Source: Aldrovandia affinis (Eukaryota; Chordata; Actinopteri; Notacanthiformes; Halosauridae). From it: DNA of 64,000 bases. Below the pieces are notes generated by a model. It was not told the origin of the DNA and did no database searches. It saw only the letters and a program-made list of their open reading frames with translations. The position numbers were made by a program, and so were the translations under genes. The stretch spans positions 3,211,001 to 3,275,000 of the forward strand of contig JAINUG010000108.1 in assembly GCA_029706075.1 (NCBI GenBank). Reading direction: 5' to 3'. Within the stretch, counting starts at the first letter, position 1; each line of letters starts with the position of its first letter. Positions 54,448 to 64,000 of this stretch are shown in pieces.

Positions 54448-57400
54448 TCATTTGTCATATTTCTCCATTTTGATCTGCAGATCCCAGTTGTTCTCCATTT
54501 TGGTTAGCGCATCTTCCTGCTCGGGGGACTCCTCAGATGACTGTCTGACGTACACGTTAGACAAGATGTCCATCGGTTCGACCTGGTCACACTCTGGTCG
54601 CTCCTCCTCAACCCGCTCGGGCTCCAGTTGTAGCGCAGAGAGCGTTGGGATCTGAAGCCTCCCGGTCTTTGGGTCCCAGTCCACCAGGATTCTGCTGTCA
54701 GCCTCAGCCTCCCTCCTCCTCCTCCTCCTCCTCCTCCCCTTGTGGACACGCGCTGGTCTGGGCTGCCTGGAGCTGTTGCTTGTACGCCGTCCACCCCGCG
54801 CAGTCTTCCGGCGATACGCCACCGACCACCGGGGGAGCGCATCCCCCTGAGCCGCATCCCTCCGCCTCGCCCTCGCCCTCCGCCTCCGGCCTCTGGGCCT
54901 TCACCACGACCCCGTAATCCGAGCCCTCGGTCGGGCCCGCGCAGGCGGACGAATCGGCATCGCTGTCGTAGCTGACGGCCACGAACTGAGGCTTGGAGGA
55001 CTGGGCCGCGTAGTCCGCGAGCCTGGGGATCAGAGGCTTCCCCTCCTCCGGATGTCGCGGCGGACACGCGGGTCCAGGACGGTCACGGCACTCCCTCTCG
55101 TCGTCCTCAAAGTCGGCCTTGGGCATGCTCATGTTGATGAAGTTCACCGTGAGGCGTATGTCAGAGCAGAAGCCCTGATGCGTGTCTGGCAGGTGTTGCA
55201 CCCACTGGATAAAAGAGAGCGTCATGGAATGGGTTACTGGGGCATATTCACCTCCTATTTTTCCCTACCGTGAAAAAAGTGTTCAGGTGCATCATACGCC
55301 AATGGCGAGCCACCACAATTATAATCAGTTTGTGATCAGCTCAGTGTCAGTTATCGTGATCATTTGTAGAACACACGAAGAGATAACTCTTCTGTTTTAT
55401 CTAGGGCACAGCACAGTCTGATGAAGACAAATAACGATGGTTATCTTTAAGTGAATTCATTGAGAAAAATACATAATAGGCGTGTACTTCCTTTCTGAAC
55501 AGCAATGTGATTGTGTAAAGGTGAACAAGGATTCAATGTGGGCACCACACTACAAGAAAGATATAGAAGCTCTTGAAAAAGTGCAAAGATGGCCAACTAA
55601 ATTGGTAGCTGGTATGAAAGGTAAAAGTTATGAGGATAGAATTAAGGTACTCAATCTATTCAAGCTTAGCAAACGGAGACTTAGGGGGGATTTGATTGAG
55701 GTTTTCAAATTCCTAAAAGGGATTAACAAAGTGAACTACCAAACATTTTTTAAGATAAGTTTGGTTAGCAGAACAAGAGGCCACAGGTGGAAATGAGTTA
55801 AAGGTACATTCCGCACGGATATTAGGAAGTTTTGGTTTACACAGAGATTGTCAATGCCTGGAACAGCTTGCCAGGCCAGGTAGTAGAGGCAGAAACACTT
55901 GGGGTACTCCAGGCTAGATGCAGCACTGGATGCTCTTTAGATTAGGACATTACGAGCCTAGATGGGCTCATCATTATGTATTATTATGTTCTTAAATTCC
56001 AGGGAGTGCCATTTATTCATTGACAGCTAATGTTTTAATGACATTACCTCTGACGCATATCTGAATGACAGGGCTAAGAATGGATTACGAAAGGGTATAT
56101 AACCAGTGGTCCTAAGGATAAGTTAACAAGGAAATGTACAGAAACATCTATTTCCTTCACCTTTAACCCTTTAATGGTCAGTAAATAACATACACTAATC
56201 TCAGTAAAAGTCAGTAAAAGTTGAAATCCCACACAAGGCTCACCAGATTGGAAGGGCTTCTCTGTTTATTGCCAAAAATATAGTGGTACACAAAGCATCC
56301 AGCCAGCAGCAGGAAGAACAGGGTGATCGCTGACGGTAAAATGCATCCCAGTGTCACCAGCAGTATCTGATCCATGAAGGGATCTGAGGGCAAGGGGACA
56401 GAGGACGGGAACAGTGATGTCATACATGTACACATCCTTCCAAGAAGGTAAATCACACAGCACGCACACACAAACTTAATGGTAAACACACCGTCTGAAA
56501 CCCTCTTTGGACAGCTTTCTCCTATTTACGGTGACCTTTCTCTGTGGCAATATGTCAAGATCAAGGCAGGTTTATCGCAGTGTGTGTGCACGCACAGGCT
56601 AAATGCGGTGATGCACACACGCTGGTGCACACTGTGTCCAAAGTACATGAATTCTGAACAGGAAGTGAGCCTATATCTGAGCAAGAGAAATGAGAAAGTA
56701 CCTGCGCTATGTTTGATTTCTTCACTACGTGCGGTTACAGTGTTTACGAGATAAAGGAGAAGGATGTGCAGAGATTCTTTCATGAGAACTCTAAACTCAC
56801 TGAAAAAAACCGACCTGTTTAATCCTCTGTATGCTATCTGGTTAATCCTCTTAGAGCAGGCCCGGCATGTATAGAATGTTACTGGCAAACTTCCACTATT
56901 GTCATTGGACTGAAGATAGGAGGCTGGGTCCTACCTTTCCCTGTTGTTGCACATTGGCTGCGAGAGGCCTCGGTTTTGAACGCAAAGGACAAGAAGAGGA
57001 CCTTTGCAGAGACACAGAACTGGGTGCTGTAGTTCAGAAGACCGTATTCCATCGAGTTGTTAGGAAGAGTGAAGCTCACCTGAAAAGGGAATTCGTAAAT
57101 TAATTAACGAACACAATCCATAATAACACAGACACCTCTGCGCTATTATTCCATTCAGGATTTAATTATCCATAAAGACATGCAGGGTAATGCAGTCCAT
57201 GCACAGCCTATGTAGTCTGCCTATGATCAGCCTGTGCCAGCCACTCTGGTACAATGTCCGTGCAGCTACGCCGGTGGACCGTGGGGCGAAGCAGCAGCTG
57301 ACCGCATGCATCTCAAAGGACACGCGTGAGTGCGCACCCTCCCCAATCGATGGAGAATGTTACAAATTCCAAATGGGAGAGGCTAAGGGAAGTGTCCTCA

Positions 57401-60400
57401 GCATAAATGAAGTCAATACGTCACATGGTATTGCTATGAGGTGACACTTATTTTCTTGTAAAGGTTATCATTCCCTCATAATCTGAGCTGTAATTACTTG
57501 GAGGATGGCTCAGACACACCTGTTACTTGGCCCCCCTTAATCGCTGGCCCCTGGCCCATTAAAGTCCACATAATTTATTACTGCAGTGTTTATTTATGCA
57601 AATCTGCCTTTGACTGTAGCCAGGCTTCAGTGTAATTAATGTAATAATAGCACTACATTTAATCATGTGAAAAAGCCTAGTCATAATGCAAAAGCTATAT
57701 CAACAGGTTTTTTGGGGGGGGCAGGAGTCAGTTTAATGTGTCCAACCGAATAGTAAGCAAATGATTTCTGCCATGTTAATAATTCAAATGTGGATCTGAA
57801 ACTGAAACTATACACATGCATTCCAGGCCACCAGATTTGTGGAGGCTGACTTGACCTGTGCACAAAGAGCTACAGAGGAGTGCTCACAAACGGAATACTC
57901 AGCGCAGGGGGAATACCAACCGTTTGCTTGGTCTTATTGTTGTAGATGGACACGTTGTACATCATCTGACGGTAATATTTTGCCAATGAATACTCTTTTG
58001 TGCTGTTCCCAACCTTCCATCTCATTGGGCCTTTCAGTCTGATAACAAGTTTCCTCTCCTTAACCGTGACCTTCACAGTGGGAGGTCCAAAGGTGGCTGA
58101 TTAAAACAGATATCACAGTCAGACACACGGTAAATGCCCCGCCCCTCAAATAGTGTGGGTAAAATGTCTCCGCTTATCTCAATGAACTTTACAAATGTTC
58201 CTCAAAAATAGACATTGTTGTTAGATGCAATTGTGGATACAGGAAGGATTTCCTGCTATCTGCATCTAAAAGCCACCACCAGATTGAGATGTATTACAGC
58301 TGTAGATGGCTGCACATTTTCATCTGCTGAGAGGTGTGCATATACACATACAAAATATTGATATATATATATATAATATAGGTAGAAGAGTTCACTTACT
58401 CTGCCACTTGGGGTCGAACCTGTCTGTTGTGGCCCATTTCGAGGGGCCCTCTGTGCTGACGGCTCTCACCCTGGCGAAATACCTGTCCTCCAGGTCGCTG
58501 GTCTCATTTGACAGATCGCAGAATGTCCGCACCACATCCCTGCACTGCCTCTTGGTCCTCCACACCACCTTCCCCTTGTTCATCTCCTCCTCGCCATATC
58601 TGAGAGAGAACAGAGAGTCCTCACAACCACAAGCAGCATCCTCGGACGTTCAGACCTTCCCGTGGTTGATTCAGGAGGAATCTCACGGCCATTAGACTGC
58701 GAACTCAGCTGGAAATAATGGCTGCCAAAGCCCTCAGCACAACAAACCCAGGAGGTAGTTTGACCGGGGTCATCATTTAAAATCTTCATTTTACTTCACC
58801 CGGTTTTCTCAATGAAGAACATATAGCATGAGCTGTAAAATCAGGTGTACAAAGTTAGCCAAACCTTGTCTTCGATTATCATATTACAGTGTCTGCAGAC
58901 TTCATATGCATTTGGTCATGTGAACCACCCGACACAACTACCCATTATCGTGGCCAAACTAGTTTAGCCTGTCTGGCCAGTTCCTAGGGTCTTTTTGTTT
59001 CACATTGAACCTGAGCACCTTCTCAACTGTAACACGTCAGGAGCAATGTTGAGTATCCCACGCGTGCAACCTGTATGATATTCTGAGTGTGAGAAATATG
59101 AACAAATAAATAGAGAACTTAACGCGCTTATAGTATAAGCACCGGGAATAGCCTGAATGGCAAGTTTACTCTTTCAAGACCCCTGTATTGACAATGGTGT
59201 TGTACAAAATGCAATGAGTGAAGACCACATTTGACCAGTTCAAGAAAAGCAACACAACTTTAAATAGCAGAACCATTTCCACATGTGGAATAATAAATAA
59301 CCAGTGGGCACATGATACCCACTTGCAGTGGCGATTTTACCGCAGGTGCAGGGGGGTGCATTTGCACCCTCTACTGTTGGGATGAAAATATTACCATTTT
59401 CAAATCGATGTAAAAAAATATTGAAAAGAAAATGAGTTTTGAACATTGCACCCCCTGTTTTAAAACCCTAAAATCGCCCCTGCCCCACTAGTACTGCTTG
59501 TGTGTGATAGAAATGAACAGAGAACTTTTCCTCACATTGCATACTGCACTGTGTAGCGTGTCCTATTTCCTGTTCCATTTTGAGGTCTCCACTCCAGAAC
59601 ATTCCTCAGATTGTAGGAATTGAACCAAATGTCTTGGGGTGGAACAACGGTCAATCCACAGGCAACCACTGGAAAACGGGACAGAGAGCACAGTATTATT
59701 GAACGTATTGTACAGCATCAAAACAAAAAGGAGATGTGACTGTATTCTGTAATGTAGATGCCAAACAGATGTCAAATAACAAAGCCAAAGTTTGTGATGT
59801 TTCAACGTGTTACGTTTTTTTCCCCCTCATTTTTTCTCGCCCAATTTGAAATGCCCAATCGCGACTTGGGTCACGTCGCAGGAACGTCCGACTGCTGACT
59901 GAACGTTTGAGAGCACGTGCCTGCCAGGGGGTGTCCCTGAAATGCCTGCAGTCAGCCGCTGCTTCCTTTCACTCTGCGATCCACTAGCTGAGCTGCACAA
60001 GTCACAGTACAGTGCACACTGCACAACGGACACAGACAGCTCAAAACCTTTTGTCCAGGGGAGCCTCTATTGAGGAATGAAATGACTGAAACCCTTCCTC
60101 CCTGGGCAACGCAATGGCCAATTACACACGCTGATGAAGGCTCAGGGAGAAAACATCCGCATGCAATTACTCAGAATAAATCACATACATTTGAGTGTGG
60201 TCACCAGTGTGTGGTTGGGTGTGACCAGTTACCGTGTGGAAAGTTTGAAAAATCTACTAAGTCCTGAGGGTGACCATTTCAAATGGACATTTTTGCTATT
60301 TAAAAAAAAAAAAAAAAAAATACTTACTAAACTTTGAACTGCACGAAACTTTTTAACCCCTTCCTTGCCAAATGGAAAACCGGGGAGGGGGGGTGGCGTG

Positions 60401-62515
60401 TTTGTCGCGTTTTTATAATTGAAAATGTTGTAAATGTCTGACTTCTTTCTCTTCGCAAAGAAGTGGCCTTTCCGATGCAAAAAACTTAGTCGGCCGGACG
60501 TTCCTAACAGGAGCTACGGCGACCGGAGTACTAAGCGGACACCTACCCCGCAGAGGACTTCCATAAGGGAGCGAACTTGAATTTTCGATCTGAGCTTCGG
60601 AGCTCAAAACCCGGCCAAAGGAGTGGTTTTACCGGTGTCTGGAGGTTTTTGGCTCTCTTTTGATATTATGCATTAAGTGAACCCACCAAAAGTGTTAATT
60701 TCCCCTTTCATATCATGGTTTCTCTACATTTACTGTTTACCTATCGCCTCATTTGGCTTCTGGGGCTTCACAGTCTGCATTTCTGCACTAAGAACAAATG
60801 CATCAATGGGGTGTGCCAAGCAGGAGGCCCCATGTCTAAAGCCAATTATACTGAAATATGTTAGCTACGTACATCCATGCATATTTTATAAACATGCAAA
60901 ACCAGATTTTAATTTGGGCTTTGGAAAGGCAGTAACTATATGCTAAACAATCCATACTGTTTTTTATTGAAGAAGAGCCCAAAAGATTTTGGCAGCAAGG
61001 TAGCAAGGGAAAGTTTGCTGAAAACAGGAAATATTGTTTCATAATTTTCACTGAGTTTCTCAACCAACGGCAGGTGAGTGCTGCACGTTTGTCACAACCA
61101 CATAAACTTCCTGAGGTTCAGCGCGGGTAGGACAGGAAATAGTGAATTTGGCTGTGCACATCACAAGAAGAGGTTGGGAGGATGTGGTTAGAGCAGGGAT
61201 TAGTGTGTGTGTGTGTGTTGGGGGGGTATTTGGGGGAAACCCAAACTTTTAAATGGGTAACTTTGAACTTTATACATTTTATATTTTTTTTTGTAAAGGT
61301 TTATCAGTTAACATTGCATTATATACAGTGATGAACAATGTAAATTAATATTCTGCGAAGTCTGGCAATGTCGCAACTTGACAACTGAAATTCAAACCCT
61401 ACAATACCGGTGTGAGCACATAACTAGAAATGGTTCAGCAAATACATACCTCTAAAAACAATGCAACGTAAAATTTAAAATACGAAAAATGTTAAATAGA
61501 TGATTCACCCAGGACAAGTTACTCTAAGTTTGTAAGTAAGTATATTTTTTGGGAATAGCATGGCATATACGTATATAGGTAAGTACTATAACTATAAATA
61601 TGCATAGTAGTACCATGTATCTATGACTTGAATATAATTTAAATATATGAGCAACTTAATTTCAAATGGATTTTAAAAAAATGTATACAACATTAACTCC
61701 AGATCTGGAAATCCTAATGCTTTAGTTTACACTTGATACCATATTTAATTAATCATTTATAGTACTAGTTTATAGTGCATCATTATCAGTACATCAATAA
61801 AAAATCATATCATTAATCATACCGCATTATGTATTGAAAAACCACTTCCTTGTCTGGGAAAAAATGATTGGTTTATTTGATCACTTTAGAAATACCCTTT
61901 ATAGTTAGGCCTATGTAAGATGGCAAACATTGTATGGGTCTCTACAACTTGAAACACAACCACAATTATTATTATTTTTACTATTATTATTACTATTATT
62001 ATCTTTTTATAAATGAGGACTGCAACAAATGACATTAGTACATATTAATGATTTACCTTCAAAACGCTGCCAATAAGATGGAAACACGTTTCTAAAAGAA
62101 ACTTCTAAAAACCTCAGAAAGCCGTGTAATTAAATATTATAATGGTATGTTTGTAGATGTAAATGTCTCACGAGACTAAGCCTGGAGACAAATAGGCCAA
62201 CTAAAAGGACTGTGATTCATTCGTTGCCGAGTAACGTGGTACTGACGTAGCCTATGTATAGCTACTGTAAGAGCGCATTACCGTAACGAAAGTTACAATC
62301 ACGTCCAGTTTCAAAACTAAAATAAAATGTTCGACTGTTCCGATGTGTGGTTCATTATACACTTATAATAACACGACTATCGACAACGACCGACGCTTTA
62401 ACCGACATCATTGTGGCAGGTGTTGAGCAGCAGCAGTTGTAACGATAAAATGAAATGTACCTGTAGCCTTTAGTGTAAGAAGGCATAACGCGTTCAAGAG
62501 AGTTTGCTTCGACAT
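54448..62515 (-). CDS. il20ra: IL-20 receptor subunit alpha (class II cytokine receptor, CRFB8; 7 coding exons)
   Basis: Coding exons on the minus strand: 62515-62461, 59668-59536, 58599-58400, 58096-57921, 57079-56935, 56383-56244 and 55204-54448; all junction phases agree. Exon 1 encodes a signal peptide (MSKQTLLNALCLLTLKAT). Exons 2-5 encode two fibronectin III domains with family landmarks NLRNVLEWRPQNG, TRYTVQYAIYGEE, TFCDLSNETSDLEDRYFARV and SKWATTDRF, plus several N-glycosylation sites. Exon 6 encodes the membrane helix (LLVTLGCILPSAITLFFLLL) and the juxtamembrane SPSNL. Exon 7 encodes the tail, with RLTVNFINMSMPKADF, ILVDWDPKTGRLQIPTLSAL and a MENNWDLQIKMEK end, matching IL20RA rather than IL22RA1 or IFNGR1. 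Known role: it pairs with IL20RB or IL10RB for IL-19/20/24/26 signalling through JAK/STAT. Oddity: one extra G at 54711-54713, after a run of eight GAG codons, shifts the frame. The literal reading stops at 54704-54706 (449 residues); the longer reading would be about 534 (human 553). Confidence 0.95.
54712..54738. repeat. GGA/GAG trinucleotide run in the il20ra tail exon
   Basis: On the minus strand about eight GAG codons (poly-Glu) end in GAGGGAGG. The open frame changes exactly at this point. Confidence 0.9.
55505..55985 (+). mobile_element. CR1/L2-like LINE 3' fragment, il20ra intron 6 (antisense to the gene)
   Basis: Its translation includes KKDIEALEKVQRWPTKLVAG, MKGKSYEDRIKVLNLFKLSK, RRLRGDLIEVFKFLKGINKV and SRTRGHRWK, the CR1/L2 ORF2 C-terminal block. 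The nucleotide sequence is close to the copy at 9655-10065, so both come from one family. Stops and frameshifts are present. Confidence 0.85.
59326..59482. mobile_element. hAT-like MITE, il20ra intron 2
   Basis: It starts CAGTGGCGATTTTACC and ends TAAAATCGCCCCTG, an inverted repeat of about 14 bases. Flanks CCCACTTG and CCCACTAG (the latter offset by one base) look like a decayed 8-bp target duplication. It is 157 bp and non-coding. The first bases resemble those of the element at 52467. Confidence 0.65.
59815..60125. repeat. Possible dispersed repeat, il20ra intron 1
   Basis: It begins with a T/C-rich stretch and TTTTCTCGCCCAATTTGAAATGCCCAAT, which resembles the start of a dispersed fish repeat (CCCCAATTTGGAATGCCCAAT). 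The rest carries no coding sequence. Assignment is from memory of that motif only. Confidence 0.35.
60126..62460. other. il20ra intron 1, remainder
   Basis: Mostly AT-rich, with a poly-A run at 60302-60320, a short (GT)n at 61205-61219 and scattered ATT repeats near 61965-62005. No exon between exon 1 and exon 2 is needed, because their phases join directly. Confidence 0.5.
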
Positions 62516-63460
62516 TGAAGTTCCATGAGTATACTTTCCATTACCGTGGCCGTCCATGCCGATGCGCGTGATATTCCACGAGTGTATAACACGTAAACCC
62601 GGTGCGTCCTCCTTAACGTTAAATAATGCAAATCAAAGTCCGATGTTGGTATCCTACTTCCATCGCACGCGGGACCGCAGACATACTACTGCTATGAAAG
62701 GCTGACACCAGGTAAATGACAAGAAACCGCGGGACTTGCCAGACAACTTCAGTCACAATGGGCGGAGCTTGCTTTACTGTCTTGTGTGGAATGTAAAAGC
62801 TGTTGAAGTGGCTGGTTTTCTTTTATTTGTACCATTATAGCCAATTGGTGGAATTGACATTTATATAAATTGGGAAGTTATGCACGCGTACATTTAATAT
62901 GAGGTCGTTATATGAAAAATAGTCGGTAAGTCTCAGTAACACCTTTTTGATGCATCACCTTAGAAAGCAAATGTGATATGATAATATATATATATATTGA
63001 GATGATTACTGTTATTTTGAAGATTTGCATTAGTTAAGTATCCTCTGCACTGCCAGTTCAACTCTGAAATCACCTTGTATAACAAATTCCTGAATTACCA
63101 TTTCAAATGACAGTCAATAGACTGAGGCAGAATGGAAATCTGCAATTTGCTGTTTTCAAGGGACATAAATAGCCTAAATAATTAATACAATTACAAAACA
63201 CAGTTTGTATACCTGTGCCAAACTTGACAATGGTATGGTTTATTTGCAATAGAAAGGTAATCATTTTAATTGTAGGGTGTAAGTTTATCTTTTTTATTCT
63301 CTATCCAATGAAATATTTTATATATCCCAATTATATCTAGTTATGCACCAAGTCAATCATCATACATTATGTCATTTATTGCTACATTGGCTAAACCACA
63401 TGCATTTGCATTCCCATAGATGCTAAAAATAAAAATGAAAATAAAAAAACACACTTTGTG
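62516..63460. other. il20ra upstream region
   Basis: This is the 5' flank of the minus-strand il20ra gene. The part to about 62760 is relatively CpG-rich and probably holds the promoter and 5' untranslated region. A CCAATTGG palindrome lies near 62841. Beyond it the DNA is AT-rich with no gene. Confidence 0.35.
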
Positions 63461-63467
63461 TTTTATG

Positions 63468-63568
63468 TGGTTCTGTGTGACTCAGTAGGTACTCACTACT
63501 GTAAGTTGCTTTGGATAAAAGCTTCTGCTAAATGGCATATATATTATATTATATTATATTATATTATA
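63468..63568 (+). mobile_element. Internally deleted tRNA-SINE
   Basis: It has the same A-box head (GACTCAGTAGGTA) and the same tail (CACTACTGTAAGTTGCTTTG, GATAAAAGCTTCTGCTAAAT) as the SINE at 25579-25740, but the stretch with the B box is missing between them. Confidence 0.75.
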
Positions 63569-64000
63569 GGAAACATTTCAGTGAATCACTGAAACAAAAT
63601 AAAATCAGGAGCTGCACAAGGAACAACATCAAGATACCTTTTTGATAGCTCACCAGTGTGTGTACATTTTTGGTAGACTATTTCACCACATAGCTCCTCT
63701 TCTGTTGGTAAATAAGAAGGTTGTTCAGTTACATAGTGCCATCCTGTGGACAATCACAGGTTTGCCTGTAGGCCATACTGTGTTATGTCTCAAAGAAAAC
63801 CTGGAATCTAAAAGTACCTCTGTGCCCGGTATGTTGGTATCCAAAATGTTCTGGGTTCTTGAAGTCTCCCAGTTTTAAGGCTCAGCTAACAGCTCCAATT
63901 GTCTAGGGTACAGCAACAATCTCGAGCACGTGACCATTTGGGCTGTCAAACTCAGCAATTGTCCTACAGGTGTCCTTGTGTAGGTACTCCGAGTTCAGCA

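Noticed and set aside
63642..63878. 78-residue + strand frame near the window end
   Set aside because: No domain, no suitable splice sites and a composition like the surrounding intergenic DNA.

Overview
The window is vertebrate nuclear DNA, most likely from a ray-finned fish. The genes are split into small exons with GT-AG introns. The repeats are typical of fish genomes: Tc1/mariner elements with TA target duplications, CR1/L2-like and Rex1/L2-like LINE pieces, tRNA-derived SINEs, hAT MITEs and long (CA)n, (CT)n and (AT)n tracts. I cannot name the species. No bacterial, phage or CRISPR features were seen.

Four protein-coding genes could be assembled exon by exon. (1) hey2 (+, 829-3085, 5 coding exons) is a Notch-effector bHLH-Orange repressor. 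(2) pex7 (+, 7183-38325, 10 coding exons) is the WD40 receptor for PTS2 peroxisomal matrix proteins. (3) slc35d3 (+, 40326-42093, 2 coding exons) is a multi-pass transporter-like protein. (4) il20ra/crfb8 (-, 62515-54448, 7 coding exons) is a class II cytokine receptor. The order pex7 > slc35d3 > < il20ra matches human 6q23.3 in order and orientation. hey2 beside pex7 differs from human, where HEY2 lies about 11 Mb away in 6q22.31. The genes do not form a pathway; they are a conserved neighbourhood.

Layout: 1-828 upstream of hey2, with a CSL/RBPJ-type site; 829-3085 hey2; 3086-7182 intergenic, ending in a CCAAT-rich pex7 promoter; 7183-38325 pex7, whose introns hold most of the transposons and several CpG-rich or homeobox-motif-rich pockets; 40326-42093 slc35d3; 42094-54447 intergenic, with Tc1 elements, a near-perfect 70-bp hairpin, a (CA)n tract and a hAT MITE with a perfect 8-bp target duplication; 54448-62515 il20ra; 62516-64000 upstream flank with one truncated SINE.

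The main anomaly is a set of single-base frame breaks in otherwise well-conserved coding sequence: two in hey2 exon 5 (they cancel, so no stop appears), one at the pex7 exon 5/6 junction and one in the il20ra tail. All lie in or beside homopolymers or simple repeats, which suggests consensus errors in a long-read assembly rather than gene death; raw reads would decide. I found no convincing undescribed biological system. The most unusual non-coding structure is the hairpin at 50965-51120.
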